A DNA stretch of 51,641 nt, taken from the NCBI GenBank assembly GCA_903892635.1, contig CAITJH010000006.1, positions 1-51,641 of the forward strand, written 5' to 3'. The notes below the pieces were generated by a model, which was given only the letters and a program-made list of their open reading frames with translations, searched no databases and had not been told where the DNA came from. The position numbers and the translations under genes were made by a program. This document shows positions 33,861-42,611 of this stretch, piece by piece. This stretch comes from an uncultured Actinomycetes bacterium. GTDB taxonomy: Bacteria; Actinomycetota; Actinomycetes; S36-B12; UBA5976. Numbering within the stretch: position 1 is the first letter of the stretch; the number at the start of each line of letters is the position of its first letter.

Positions 33861-34994
33861 GTGTCCGTAACGATCGATGCAATCAATGCTGCCCTCGCAA
33901 CGGTAATTGATCCTGAAATTAAGCGACCAATTACTGAGATCGGCATGGTTAAAAGCGTCGACGTTTCCGATAAAGGTGTTGCAACCATCGGTGTGTACTT
34001 GACGATCAAGGCATGCCCAATGCAAGACACCATTGTTACGCGCGTGCGTGAAGCCGTGAGCAAAGTTCGCGACATCACCGATGTCATCGTCGACCTCGAT
34101 GTCATGAGCGATGAACAACGCACGGCGCTTCGCGAAAAGCTACAAGGCCCAACGAAAGAGATTCGTTTCAACGCACAAGGGTCTACAACAAAGATCTTTG
34201 CTATTGCTTCGGGTAAAGGCGGCGTTGGCAAGTCATCACTGACGGCAAACCTTGCTGCCGCTATGGCGTCACTGGGTCTTTCCGTAGGCATTGTTGACGC
34301 TGATATTTATGGCCACTCGATTCCTGACATCCTTGGTATCACCGAAGCGCCCCATCGCGTCGGCGAAATGATTATGCCCCCAAGCCGTCACGGCGTCAGT
34401 GTCATGTCAATGTTGCCGTTCAAACCTCAGGGCCGTCACGAGCCAGTAGCTATGCGTGGACCAATGCTGCATCGTTACCTCGAGTCGTTCCTCGCAGAAG
34501 CATGGTGGGGCGATCTGGATGTCCTCCTGCTTGACCTGCCACCAGGCACGGGCGATATCGCAATCAGTACTGCGCACCTACTACCACGAAGTGAATTGAT
34601 CATCGTTACTACTCCGCAAGCTGCAGCTGCCGACGTCGCGATTCGCGCTGGCATGCTGGCGCCTCAACTCAACCAACGCATTGCCGGCGTTATCGAAAAC
34701 ATGTCGAGCTTTGCCTGCCCGCACTGTGGTGAACCGATTGACATGTTTGGTGCTGGTGGCGGCTCCATGGTCGCACAGGCGCTCACCGAAACTATGGGAA
34801 CCGATGTGCCACTTCTGGGCAAGATTCCATTCGATCCAGGCTTACGTTCAGATGGCGATGCAGGTGAACCATTCGTGATTGCTCACCCCGACGCACCAGC
34901 AGCACAGGCACTTATCGAGATCGCTCGAAGTTTGAGTAGCAAGCCACGCGGCTTAGCTGGAATGAATCTCAACATTTCGCCTGCGCGAAATTAA
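33861..34994 (+). CDS. mrp: Mrp/NBP35 family iron-sulfur carrier ATPase
   Basis: A 377-residue P-loop ATPase that carries and delivers Fe-S clusters. It has an N-terminal DUF59/MIP18 domain (about residues 1-90), the deviant Walker A GKGGVGKSS near residue 118, DADIYGHSIPD, switch II LLLDLPPGTGDI, and the C-terminal CPHCGEPIDMFG Cys pair that bridges a cluster in the dimer. AAGGAG precedes the GTG. It is third in the MgtE-N/DUF1003 operon and convergent with tatB, with 11 bp between stops. Confidence 0.93.
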   Translation: MSVTIDAINAALATVIDPEIKRPITEIGMVKSVDVSDKGVATIGVYLTIKACPMQDTIVTRVREAVSKVRDITDVIVDLDVMSDEQRTALREKLQGPTKEIRFNAQGSTTKIFAIASGKGGVGKSSLTANLAAAMASLGLSVGIVDADIYGHSIPDILGITEAPHRVGEMIMPPSRHGVSVMSMLPFKPQGRHEPVAMRGPMLHRYLESFLAEAWWGDLDVLLLDLPPGTGDIAISTAHLLPRSELIIVTTPQAAAADVAIRAGMLAPQLNQRIAGVIENMSSFACPHCGEPIDMFGAGGGSMVAQALTETMGTDVPLLGKIPFDPGLRSDGDAGEPFVIAHPDAPAAQALIEIARSLSSKPRGLAGMNLNISPARN

Positions 34995-35005
34995 TTCACA
35001 GTGCG

Positions 35006-35341
35006 TTAGGTAGCGTCTGGGTCAAATACCGGCTCAAGGCGTACCTGCCGTGCGCCGGATGCTGACAGATTGACAGCAGGCGCTGTTGGTCGCGGCGACA
35101 TTACCCCGCCGACAACATCGCCGAGAATTGCACGCGGAGTGAATGCCTGCAAGTCACTGATGGTCTTAGTGACAACCTCAGTTTCAACATTGAGGTCGTT
35201 CATTGCTTTTGTCGCCGATGCGCGCAATGCCTTGACAGCCTTGGCGGCCTTCGAAGCCATATCTGGAAGTCGATCTGGCCCGAAGACAATAAGCGCAAGA
35301 ATGGCCAGCACAAAGAGTTCAGGTAACCCGATTCCCAACAT
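35006..35341 (-). CDS. tatB: Twin-arginine translocase subunit TatB (or TatA-like)
   Basis: A 111-residue protein with a single N-terminal membrane helix LPELFVLAILALIVFGPDRLP, an amphipathic helix (MASKAAKAVKALRASATKAM) and a soluble tail with FTPRAILGDVVGG. The FGPDRLP hinge and the position between mrp and htrA fit actinobacterial TatB. AGAAGGG lies 7 nt before the ATG. The partner TatA and TatC genes are not in the window. Confidence 0.88.
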   Translation of the reverse strand: MLGIGLPELFVLAILALIVFGPDRLPDMASKAAKAVKALRASATKAMNDLNVETEVVTKTISDLQAFTPRAILGDVVGGVMSPRPTAPAVNLSASGARQVRLEPVFDPDAT

Positions 35342-35364
35342 GTGCTGGCCCTTCTAATGAGAAA

Positions 35365-36708
35365 CTATTGCGATGCCGACGAGCCAGTAACAACCTTGAC
35401 GTCAGTACCGTTCGACAGTGTCAATGTCACGGTATCACCAACCGAATGAGCACGGATGCGCACGATCAGTTCAGTTCCATCAGCGATTGAGTGACCATCA
35501 ACCTTTGTAATGACATCACCAACCTTGATGCCCGCCTTATCGGCTGGTCCACCCGCGGTTAAATCAGAAACCTTGGCGCCACCGTCGGTGTAGTTCATGT
35601 CGACCGATACTCCGATGATTGGATGGAAAGACTTTCCAGTGTTGATCAATTGCTCGGCAACACTGCGCGCCTTGTTAATCGGGATTGCAAAGCCAAGTCC
35701 AATACTTCCCGATTGTCCACCAATGGATGAGGAACTTGTCGTTGCGATTGCAGAGTTGATGCCAATGACTTGTCCCTGTGCGTTGACCAAAGGACCACCC
35801 GAGTTACCTGGGTTGATGGCAGCATCGGTTTGAATTGCATTGATAAATGATGATGCTTGTTCGCCTGCGGTAACAGGACGATTGAGCGCAGAAACAATGC
35901 CGCTCGTGACAGTTCCGGTCAATCCAAGCGGCGAACCAATTGCGATCGTCGTATCGCCGACAACAACGTTGTCTGAATTACCGAGCACCGCTACAGGCAA
36001 ATTGCCTTTAGCTACTTTGAGAACTGCAAGGTCGTATGAATCATCGGTACCCACGACAGTAGCTGCAATAGAAGTTTCATCTTGGAAAACAACTTTGATT
36101 GTTGATCCAGCACCAGCACCTGTAGCTACGTGATTGTTGGTCAAAATGTATGACTGAGTTGCATCACTCTTGATGACAAAGCCCGAGCCTGTACCTGCTG
36201 CAGATGCCGACCTCACGTCAATTGATACGACAGTTGGAAGTACTCGCTTGGCAATATCGGCAATCGAGCCATCAGGTCGGGCCGAAGCACCCGATGTTGA
36301 CGTTGGCAACGTAATCGTGTTCGACGAACCTGCGTTGTAATTCAGAACCAGTGCTGCACTTCCGGCTCCAGCAATAATTCCAGCCAGCACACCGGCAAGG
36401 ACCGCAGCCTTGGTTGAAGACGTGCGTTGCTTCTTCGTCGATTGGGGCTCCGACTTTTCTTCAGGAGTCCATGTTGGATACACCCAGGTTGGGGCTTGGG
36501 TAGTTGCAGCCGCAGTCGTAGCCACAGCATCTGATGTAGCAGACATTGGTGCGGCGTTTGCGACACCATCAGGACCTGCAACGAAAGTTGAATGATCAGG
36601 TACTACAGGCACTTCTGGTGCACTGGCTGGTGTAACCCCAAATTCTGGTGGCAGGGCGACCTGTGGGTCGTGTGACGACGAAGCAGGTGTCTCTGGCAGA
36701 TCAGTCAT
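35365..36708 (-). CDS. htrA: HtrA/DegP-like membrane-anchored serine protease
   Basis: A 447-residue S1C protease. It has a long Ala/Pro-rich cytosolic tail, a single membrane helix (about residues 101-122), a trypsin-like domain with the triad His193, Asp226 and Ser303 (NNHVATG, DSYDLA, GNSGGP), and a C-terminal PDZ domain (LTAGGPADKAGIKVGD). Its role is degradation of damaged envelope proteins. The start is ATG at 36708: GAGGG lies 6 nt upstream, whereas the ATG at 36714 touches that site. It lies upstream of tatB in one orientation. Confidence 0.92.
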   Translation of the reverse strand: MTDLPETPASSSHDPQVALPPEFGVTPASAPEVPVVPDHSTFVAGPDGVANAAPMSATSDAVATTAAATTQAPTWVYPTWTPEEKSEPQSTKKQRTSSTKAAVLAGVLAGIIAGAGSAALVLNYNAGSSNTITLPTSTSGASARPDGSIADIAKRVLPTVVSIDVRSASAAGTGSGFVIKSDATQSYILTNNHVATGAGAGSTIKVVFQDETSIAATVVGTDDSYDLAVLKVAKGNLPVAVLGNSDNVVVGDTTIAIGSPLGLTGTVTSGIVSALNRPVTAGEQASSFINAIQTDAAINPGNSGGPLVNAQGQVIGINSAIATTSSSSIGGQSGSIGLGFAIPINKARSVAEQLINTGKSFHPIIGVSVDMNYTDGGAKVSDLTAGGPADKAGIKVGDVITKVDGHSIADGTELIVRIRAHSVGDTVTLTLSNGTDVKVVTGSSASQ

Positions 36709-36749
36709 TTTCATCCCTCGTGAGAAGTAAGTGTTTACCTAAATTGCTC

Positions 36750-36770
36750 TTGGGTTCTATTGTGACCCAA
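36750..36770. promoter_or_regulatory. dyad in the htrA-methyltransferase intergenic region
   Basis: TTGGGT (36750-36755) and ACCCAA (36765-36770) form perfect 6-bp arms around a 9-bp AT-rich spacer. It sits 42 bp before the htrA start, where an operator could act. No known repressor matches by eye. Confidence 0.3.
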
Positions 36771-36826
36771 AAATCGAGCCTAAAACTTCTTGCGAGCCTT
36801 CCTTCACGCAAACTTTACAAGAGTCG

Positions 36827-36832
36827 TACGCT
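36827..36832 (+). promoter_or_regulatory. leaderless promoter of the O-methyltransferase gene
   Basis: TACGCT lies 6 nt before the ATG at 36839. A TTCACG hexamer at 36803-36808 is a weak -35 with an 18-bp spacer. Confidence 0.5.
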
Positions 36833-36838
36833 TACTTC

Positions 36839-37492
36839 ATGGCACCAACCGATCCACGCATTCTGGCAATCCACAAGGCCTCGTGGGACTTCGCTGAAAA
36901 CTGGCAGTCCGAGGACTCAATTCGCGCTCATACCCGGGCAAAGGCTGCTGAAATTGGCTGTCCTGCTATCGAACCCGGAGCTGGCGCCACACTTCGCATG
37001 TTGGCAGCAGCCGTTCGCGCACACAATGTTGTCGAGATTGGTACTGGCGCAGGTGTGTCAGCGCTCTGGCTACTTGATGGCATGAATCCAGACGGCGTAC
37101 TCACCAGCATCGACATGGAACCAGAACATCAACTCATCGCCAAAGAGGCCCTCACTCAATCAGGTATCTCCCCTAACCGCGTACGTTTAATTAATGGCCG
37201 CGTCGATGAAGTCCTTGATCGCATGACCGAAGGTGCCTACGACCTTGTATTTATCTCTGGTCGACCAGCTGACTTAGAAGGCCACCTCAACGCTGGCGTG
37301 AAGCTGCTGCGCAAGAGCGGTCTACTTGTCATCGATAACGCACTGTGGCATGAAAAAATTGCCGATCCCGCTCAGCGCGATCCCGAGACAGTCGCAATGC
37401 GCTCGGCGGTTGCAGGATTTTCTGAGAACGATGCGTTTATCAGCTCGCTACTTCCTGTTGGTGGCGGATTACTCGTAAGCGTCAAACGCTAA
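36839..37492 (+). CDS. SAM-dependent O-methyltransferase (Rv1220c-like)
   Basis: A 217-residue class I methyltransferase of the O-MTF/caffeoyl-CoA type. SAM motif I is VVEIGTGAGVSALWLL (about residues 65-80), then LTSIDMEPEHQ, YDLVFISGRPADLEGHL and LVIDNALWHEKIAD, which holds conserved metal-ligand residues. The acceptor is unknown. The gene is divergent from htrA; in mycobacteria sigE and rseA separate them. A strong terminator follows. Confidence 0.89.
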   Translation: MAPTDPRILAIHKASWDFAENWQSEDSIRAHTRAKAAEIGCPAIEPGAGATLRMLAAAVRAHNVVEIGTGAGVSALWLLDGMNPDGVLTSIDMEPEHQLIAKEALTQSGISPNRVRLINGRVDEVLDRMTEGAYDLVFISGRPADLEGHLNAGVKLLRKSGLLVIDNALWHEKIADPAQRDPETVAMRSAVAGFSENDAFISSLLPVGGGLLVSVKR

Positions 37493-37502
37493 GTTCTCAC
37501 AA

Positions 37503-37540
37503 ATAAAGAGGGAGTGGCCATCTGGCCACTCCCTCTTTAT
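37503..37540. terminator. bidirectional Rho-independent terminator
   Basis: Perfect 18-bp arms ATAAAGAGGGAGTGGCCA and TGGCCACTCCCTCTTTAT around a TC loop. It lies between the convergent methyltransferase and DUF3117 genes. Confidence 0.93.
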
Positions 37541-37550
37541 AAGTTCGTAA

Positions 37551-37733
37551 TTATTTCTTTGGCATCGTGCTGATTGTGTCAGCAAGCACTGCACCTAGAT
37601 CCTTAACGTCCTGTGCTGTCAGTTCAACAACTAGTCGTCCGCCGCCTTCGAGTGGTACTCGAAGTACATATCCGCGTCCTTCTTTAGGGCATTCCATTGG
37701 GCCGTCGCCGGTACGTGGCTTCATTGCCGCCAT
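37551..37733 (-). CDS. DUF3117 family small protein
   Basis: A 60-residue protein beginning MAAMKPRTGDGPMECPKEG, followed by the conserved RVPLEGGGRLVVELT and a C-terminal helix. The family is actinobacterial and of unknown function (Rv1211-like, as I recall). The start is ATG at 37733, with AGAGG 7 nt upstream; the longer frame to 37757 adds eight residues without support. A terminator lies immediately downstream. Confidence 0.9.
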   Translation of the reverse strand: MAAMKPRTGDGPMECPKEGRGYVLRVPLEGGGRLVVELTAQDVKDLGAVLADTISTMPKK

Positions 37734-37823
37734 CTCGGACCTCTTTCGCGTGAGCACGTTTGTGCGTATTTATTAGGTTTCTATTATCCCAAATTGCATG
37801 CAAACTATGAAATCGGAAAAGTC

Positions 37824-37849
37824 AAAACCCTTAGAAACATTGGGTTTTT
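37824..37849. terminator. weak bidirectional terminator-like hairpin
   Basis: AAAACCC and GGGTTTT pair around an 11-nt loop, with T runs on both strands. It lies 30 nt after the SRPBCC stop. The stem has only three G:C pairs. Confidence 0.42.
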
Positions 37850-37878
37850 CCTCAGATACTTTCGTAGGTATCGGCGAG

Positions 37879-38325
37879 TTATAACTTTTGCTCTTCGACT
37901 AGCGTTGCAAATTTTTTCAACGATTGTCGTACGCCAGCCAAAAAGAATGGCTTGGTCAACGTGAAACCAAAACGTCCTGCAGCACCTAACGGAATAGTGA
38001 GATCCTCACTCCACACAAATACAGATTCGTTGTCACTGACACGCTCAACAATAAATGTTCCGGTGCCTTGGACTACGCGTCCAGTGTGGTTCACGTCGCA
38101 CCGTACCGGTGGTTCCCAGTGAGTGACCACCATTGTGTCCAAAAATCCCAGAGGCCCGAATCCAGTAAATGCAGCTAACGATGCTCCGACGTCGTGAGAA
38201 ATCTCGCTGGTGACTTCGACCTTCGTGGCGAACATCCATTCGCCTTGACGCGTCCAGTCCGTGATGGCTCGCCATACCGAATCTTGTGAAGCCTTAATTG
38301 CTATTCGAAGTTCGACATGTTCCAT
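37879..38325 (-). CDS. SRPBCC (START-like) family protein
   Basis: A 148-residue helix-grip protein of the polyketide cyclase/SRPBCC group. It begins HVELRIAIKASQDSVWRAITDW and continues with a ligand-cavity pattern (MVVTHWEPPVRCDVNHTG, FVWSEDLTIP) and a long C-terminal helix (VRQSLKKFATLVEEQ). A small hydrophobic ligand is expected but not identifiable. It starts 2 bp before the stop of the LOG gene. TACTGT lies 6 nt upstream of the ATG, so it may also have its own leaderless promoter. Confidence 0.85.
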   Translation of the reverse strand: MEHVELRIAIKASQDSVWRAITDWTRQGEWMFATKVEVTSEISHDVGASLAAFTGFGPLGFLDTMVVTHWEPPVRCDVNHTGRVVQGTGTFIVERVSDNESVFVWSEDLTIPLGAAGRFGFTLTKPFFLAGVRQSLKKFATLVEEQKL

Positions 38326-38327
38326 AT

Positions 38328-39140
38328 CTAGACAGTAGTAGCTGGTGGCGAAGTGTGCCCGTTGACGAGTTTTCCTGACTTATCAACCAAGTGACGTCGG
38401 CGCGCTTCTGCTTCTACGAGAATTCCCACCACTTCATCTACGTCGTCAGTCACATGGATATAGTCCAAGTCCGTTGCAGCAATCTTTCCCTCAGCAAGCA
38501 CTGAATTTCTTAGCCACTCAACTAACGGCGCCCAATAAGTTGTTCCCATCAACACAACGGGGAACGACGTGACTTTGTGAGTTTGAACGAGCGTCAAGGC
38601 TTCGAACAATTCATCGAAGGTTCCAAATCCTCCAGGGAATACAATGAAGCCTTGGGCGTATTTAATAAACATCGTCTTACGTGCAAAGAAGTAACGAAAA
38701 TCAACGCCAAGTTCGACATAGTCATTCATCGCCTGCTCGAACGGCAACTCGATTCCTAAGCCAACTGAAATTCCAGGACCATCGAATGCGCCTTTATTCG
38801 CCGCTTCCATGATTCCAGGGCCACCACCGGTGATGACGTTGTATCCCAAATCGGACAATTTCTTGGCTAGGTCGTGGGCCTTGTGATATTCAGCATGATC
38901 GCGTGGAGTTCGAGCACTGCCAAAAATACTGAAGGCTGGACCCAAATCGGCAAGTGCGCCGAAACCATTGACGAATTCGGATTGAATGCGCATCACACGC
39001 CATGGATCTTCGTGAACCCATGCGCTATCGCCATGACTATCAAGTAGTCGCTGATCAGTTGTACCGCGACTGACAGCATGACCTCGACGCAGTACTGGGC
39101 CTTGACGTTGCGACGGCAGCTCTGGAATTTCGTCAGACAT
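38328..39140 (-). CDS. LOG family (TIGR00730) putative phosphoribohydrolase
   Basis: A 270-residue Rossmann-like enzyme. The conserved GGGPGIMEAAN (about residue 100) and PGGFGTFDELFE (about 168) motifs form the nucleotide-cleaving site of the LOG family, which cuts cytokinin riboside or purine monophosphates. SIFGSART opens the fold. Whether the physiological substrate is AMP, another monophosphate or a cytokinin is unknown. AAGGAAG precedes the ATG. It starts 9 bp after the dapE stop, forming an operon with dapE and the SRPBCC gene. Confidence 0.9.
   Translation of the reverse strand: MSDEIPELPSQRQGPVLRRGHAVSRGTTDQRLLDSHGDSAWVHEDPWRVMRIQSEFVNGFGALADLGPAFSIFGSARTPRDHAEYHKAHDLAKKLSDLGYNVITGGGPGIMEAANKGAFDGPGISVGLGIELPFEQAMNDYVELGVDFRYFFARKTMFIKYAQGFIVFPGGFGTFDELFEALTLVQTHKVTSFPVVLMGTTYWAPLVEWLRNSVLAEGKIAATDLDYIHVTDDVDEVVGILVEAEARRRHLVDKSGKLVNGHTSPPATTV
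38332..38337 (-). promoter_or_regulatory. internal leaderless -10 for the SRPBCC gene
   Basis: TACTGT sits 6 nt before the ATG at 38323-38325, inside the last codons of the LOG gene. Confidence 0.35.
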
Positions 39141-39149
39141 GATGCTTCC

Positions 39150-40256
39150 TTATCCGCGCAACCACGACAGCACCGTGGATTCACAACTGTGTAACTGACT
39201 CACGGGAACATGTTCATTTCGAGCGTGCGCCAGACTCGGATCGCCAGGTCCCATGTTGACCGCAGGGACTCCCAAAGCGTAGAAGCGCGCAACATCAGTC
39301 CAGCCAAATTTCGGAGCAACCTGTCCGTTACTTCGTGCCACCAAATCAGCCAAAGCAGGGCGATCAAGTCCTGGCATTGCACCTGCGATGTTGTCGAGGA
39401 TTGTCACAGCAAAACCATCAAGCACGGAACGAACATGGGCTTCGGCTTCTTGCGCTGATTTGTTGGGTGCGTATCGATAATTCACATTAACAACGACCGA
39501 ATCAGGAATGACGTTGTTGGCTACCCCACCATGGATTTGAACTGCGTTTAACCCTTCGCGATATTCCAAACCATCAATGGTGATGCGCTGAGGTTCGTAA
39601 ACATTCAGTGTTTCTAATAGATGCGACAGGCCATGAATGGCATTCGTACCCTTCCACGAACGGGCACTATGAGCACGTACGCCAGCAACTTCTACTTGTG
39701 CCACAAGAGTGCCTTGACAGCCAGCTTCGATTCCAGCGTTGCTTGGCTCCAAGAGAACTGCAATGTCAGCAGCTAACAGATCAGGACGCGCAGCAGCAAT
39801 CAACGTCAAACCATTGAGAGTGCTATCAATCTCTTCGCATTCATAAAAGATGTACGTGACATCGAAAACTGGCTCGGACAATGTGACAGCAGCCCGAAGT
39901 GCTACGGCAACTCCACCTTTCATGTCGCAGGATCCAAGCCCGAAAAGCACATCTTCGTTGACAGTTTCGCCAGTTGGTAGAGCATTTCCGGCAGACACCA
40001 TCACAGCACTGTCATTGTCGGCCACCGGAACGGTATCGATATGCCCCGCAACAATCACGCGCTGCGATCGACCAAGCGACGTTCGCGCCACAAGACTGTT
40101 ATTAATTCGAGTGACCTCAAGCCACGGCTGTTGCCGCAAAATCTCTTCTAGCGCATCAGCCAATTCGGCTTCGTTGCGCGAGACACTAGGAAAATTCACC
40201 AAGTCTCGAGTCAAACTAACGACATCGCCAGCCACGTTCAACGCATTGTGTCCCAC
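39150..40256 (-). CDS. dapE: succinyl-diaminopimelate desuccinylase DapE
   Basis: A 368-residue M20 family metallohydrolase that removes succinate from N-succinyl-LL-diaminopimelate. Zinc ligands are visible in [12 protein letters not shown] (His), [10 protein letters not shown] (Asp), YECEEID (catalytic Glu pair) and near the C-terminus ARNEHVPV (His). A dimerisation insert lies between. The start is GTG at 40256, because TACCGT is exactly 6 nt upstream; the longer frame to 40322 enters dapD. It is divergent from dapD. Confidence 0.93.
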   Translation of the reverse strand: MGHNALNVAGDVVSLTRDLVNFPSVSRNEAELADALEEILRQQPWLEVTRINNSLVARTSLGRSQRVIVAGHIDTVPVADNDSAVMVSAGNALPTGETVNEDVLFGLGSCDMKGGVAVALRAAVTLSEPVFDVTYIFYECEEIDSTLNGLTLIAAARPDLLAADIAVLLEPSNAGIEAGCQGTLVAQVEVAGVRAHSARSWKGTNAIHGLSHLLETLNVYEPQRITIDGLEYREGLNAVQIHGGVANNVIPDSVVVNVNYRYAPNKSAQEAEAHVRSVLDGFAVTILDNIAGAMPGLDRPALADLVARSNGQVAPKFGWTDVARFYALGVPAVNMGPGDPSLAHARNEHVPVSQLHSCESTVLSWLRG

Positions 40257-40258
40257 AC

Positions 40259-40271
40259 GACTACGGTAGTC
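40259..40271. promoter_or_regulatory. symmetric dapE/dapD promoter element
   Basis: GACTACGGTAGTC is a perfect 13-bp dyad centred on 40265. It supplies TACGGT (40262-40267) for dapD on the plus strand and TACCGT (40263-40268) for dapE on the minus strand. The dapE hexamer lies 6 nt before its GTG. Confidence 0.55.
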
Positions 40272-40300
40272 CTGTATTGGAAAAACGCGAAGGGCACACC

Positions 40301-41224
40301 ATGACTTCAAGTCGCAACGCATCCGGAATCGGTCTAGCTACGGTCTTTAATGACCAAGTTTTGGACGTTTGGTTCCCACAGCCGCAGCTAGGAAATACGC
40401 CTACGGCACCAAGTGGCCTCGACCACGGAATCAACACCGACGATCTGCGAGGAACTCGCACTCAGGTCATTCAAGTCATGATTGACGACTTGGATGCTGC
40501 TCCTGTCGATACCGCCGATGCATACTTGCGCCTGCACTTGCTTTCGCATCGACTGGTAGCACCTCGAACCATCTCGCTGGACGGAATTTTCGGACTGTTG
40601 CCGAATAACGCATGGACCAACTTAGGCCCAGTGGCGCTTGATCACCTGACCCAAGTCCAACTCAACGTTCGCTCGAAAGGCGCACACCTGACTGTCTTTA
40701 GTGTCGATAAGTTCCCTCGGATGGTTGATTACGTCGTACCTAGCGGAGTTCGTGTTGCCGATGCGGATCGCGTGCGTCTTGGTGCTCACCTTGCGAGTGG
40801 AACAACTGTGATGCACGAGGGTTTTGTGAACTTCAATTCCGGAACTTTGGGCGCAAGCATGGTCGAAGGACGAATTTCAGCTGGAGTTGTTGTTGGCGAT
40901 GGTTCAGACATCGGTGGCGGCGCCAGCATCATGGGTACGTTGTCCGGTGGCGGTAAAGAGGTCATCACAATCGGCGAACACTGCCTGATTGGCGCCAATG
41001 CTGGCGTTGGAATTTCACTCGGCGATAACTGCGTGGTTGAAGCAGGTTGTTACATCACGGCGGGTTCCAAGATCACATTGCCAGATTCCACGGTTGTTAA
41101 AGGCAAGGAACTCTCGGGAGCTCATGGCCTGCTCTTCCGTCGCAATTCAGTATCGGGTGCCTTAGAAGCATCCAATCGCGAAGGCACGTGGGGTGGCTTA
41201 AACTCTGCGCTTCACGCAAATTAA
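40301..41224 (+). CDS. dapD: tetrahydrodipicolinate N-succinyltransferase DapD
   Basis: A 307-residue acyltransferase that adds succinyl from succinyl-CoA to tetrahydrodipicolinate in the meso-DAP/lysine pathway. The N-terminal actinobacterial domain ends near residue 150. A left-handed beta-helix of hexapeptide repeats follows ([47 protein letters not shown]). The ATG at 40301 has GAAGGG 6 nt upstream; an upstream in-frame start at 40277 lies in the promoter region. Confidence 0.94.
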   Translation: MTSSRNASGIGLATVFNDQVLDVWFPQPQLGNTPTAPSGLDHGINTDDLRGTRTQVIQVMIDDLDAAPVDTADAYLRLHLLSHRLVAPRTISLDGIFGLLPNNAWTNLGPVALDHLTQVQLNVRSKGAHLTVFSVDKFPRMVDYVVPSGVRVADADRVRLGAHLASGTTVMHEGFVNFNSGTLGASMVEGRISAGVVVGDGSDIGGGASIMGTLSGGGKEVITIGEHCLIGANAGVGISLGDNCVVEAGCYITAGSKITLPDSTVVKGKELSGAHGLLFRRNSVSGALEASNREGTWGGLNSALHAN

Positions 41225-41242
41225 TTCCTCTTTGCGCAACCA

Positions 41243-41280
41243 ATGAAAATGTCCCAGTCAATCGACTGGGACATTTTCAT
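41243..41280. terminator. bidirectional Rho-independent terminator
   Basis: Perfect 17-bp arms ATGAAAATGTCCCAGTC and GACTGGGACATTTTCAT around AATC, between the convergent dapD and gltA genes. Confidence 0.91.
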
Positions 41281-41286
41281 GAGTAC

Positions 41287-42561
41287 TTACTTCGTTGGGT
41301 AATCGCGCTTTGGTTCGCCAACGTAAACCTGTCGTGGACGACCGATCTTGGTTTCAGGATCGGTGATCATTTCACGCCATTGTGCGATCCAACCTGGAAG
41401 TCGACCCATTGCGAAAAGAACAGTGAACATCGGTGTTGGGAAACCGATCGCACGGTAAATCAATCCGGTGTAGAAATCGACGTTGGGATACAACTTGCGC
41501 TGTACAAAGAAATCATCCTTCAAAGCAACTTCTTCGAGACGAAGTGCGATGTCGAATAATGGATCTTCAACGCCGAGCTTGGTCAAGATGTCATGCGCGT
41601 GCTGCTTAACGATTGCAGCGCGCGGATCGTAATTCTTGTAGACCCGGTGACCAAAGCCCATCAAACGTGAGCCGGCTTCTTTGTCCTTGACCTTGCGAAT
41701 GAACGCATCGACATCATCTTCAGATTCGTGAATGTCAGTCAACATTTCGAGTACCGCTTGGTTTGCGCCACCGTGAAGTGGACCGAATAATGCATTAATA
41801 CCAGCCGACACTGATGCAAACAGGTTCGCGTGTGATGAACCCACCATGCGTACTGTCGATGTTGAGCAATTCTGTTCGTGATCAGCATGCAAGATGAAAA
41901 GCATGTCGAGCGCCTTCATCACTTCTTCATCAACGATGTACTTTTCAGCAGGAACGCCGAATGTCATGCTCAAGAAGTTTGCGACATAGCCCAACGAGTT
42001 GTCGGGATACATGTACGGCTGACCAATTGTCTTCTTGTGAGCGTATGCGGCAAGAGTTGGAAGCTTGGCCATCAAACGAATTGTCGACATCTCCACTTGC
42101 TTTTCATCAAATGGATCAAGTGAATCTTGGTAGAACGTTGAAAGCGCACTCACCGCAGAACTGAGAACTGGCATTGGATGCGCATCGCGCGGGAAGCCAT
42201 CGAAGAATCGACGAAGATCTTCGTGCACCATCGTGTGATGCATAATTTCAGTTTCGAAGTTTGTAAGTTCGGTTGCCGACGGCAGGCGACCGTAGATCAA
42301 AAGATACGAGGTTTCTAGGAAGTTCGAGTGTTCAGCGAGTTGATCAATCGGATAACCGCGATAGCGAAGGATTCCTTTATCTCCATCGATGTAAGTAATC
42401 GACGAAGTGCACGAAGCCGTGTTCATGAACCCGTAGTCCAAAGTGACGTGATCTGTCTCTTTGAGCAGGCTGCCGATATTCAAACCAGCTGAACCAACAG
42501 TTGCGGGAATTTCACCAAGATTTAATTGACCACCAGGGTGGTTGAGCGTCACATCAGACAT
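41287..42561 (-). CDS. gltA: citrate synthase GltA
   Basis: A 424-residue type II citrate synthase condensing oxaloacetate and acetyl-CoA. It has FMNTASCTSSITYIDGD, GILRYRGYPIDQL, catalytic His in ADHEQNCSTSTVR, GFGHRVYKNYDPRA (second His) and AMGRLPGWIAQW. The start is ATG at 42561; the frame running to 42603 adds a basic leader not seen in the family. TAAATT lies 7 nt upstream, suggesting a leaderless start. It lies 51 bp after dapC. Confidence 0.95.
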   Translation of the reverse strand: MSDVTLNHPGGQLNLGEIPATVGSAGLNIGSLLKETDHVTLDYGFMNTASCTSSITYIDGDKGILRYRGYPIDQLAEHSNFLETSYLLIYGRLPSATELTNFETEIMHHTMVHEDLRRFFDGFPRDAHPMPVLSSAVSALSTFYQDSLDPFDEKQVEMSTIRLMAKLPTLAAYAHKKTIGQPYMYPDNSLGYVANFLSMTFGVPAEKYIVDEEVMKALDMLFILHADHEQNCSTSTVRMVGSSHANLFASVSAGINALFGPLHGGANQAVLEMLTDIHESEDDVDAFIRKVKDKEAGSRLMGFGHRVYKNYDPRAAIVKQHAHDILTKLGVEDPLFDIALRLEEVALKDDFFVQRKLYPNVDFYTGLIYRAIGFPTPMFTVLFAMGRLPGWIAQWREMITDPETKIGRPRQVYVGEPKRDYPTK

Positions 42562-42568
42562 ACCTGCA

Positions 42569-42574
42569 AATTTA
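42569..42574 (-). promoter_or_regulatory. leaderless -10 element of gltA
   Basis: TAAATT on the minus strand lies 7 nt before the ATG at 42559-42561. An AGG close to the start is too near to act as a standard ribosome binding site. Confidence 0.42.
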
Positions 42575-42611
42575 CTCCGCCGATGCCTGCGTGACCAACG
42601 CACGGGAGGCG

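Noticed and set aside
38328-39140. LOG protein as lysine decarboxylase
   Set aside because: The GGGPGIMEAAN and PGGFGTFDE motifs are those of LOG phosphoribohydrolases; the decarboxylase label is an old annotation error.
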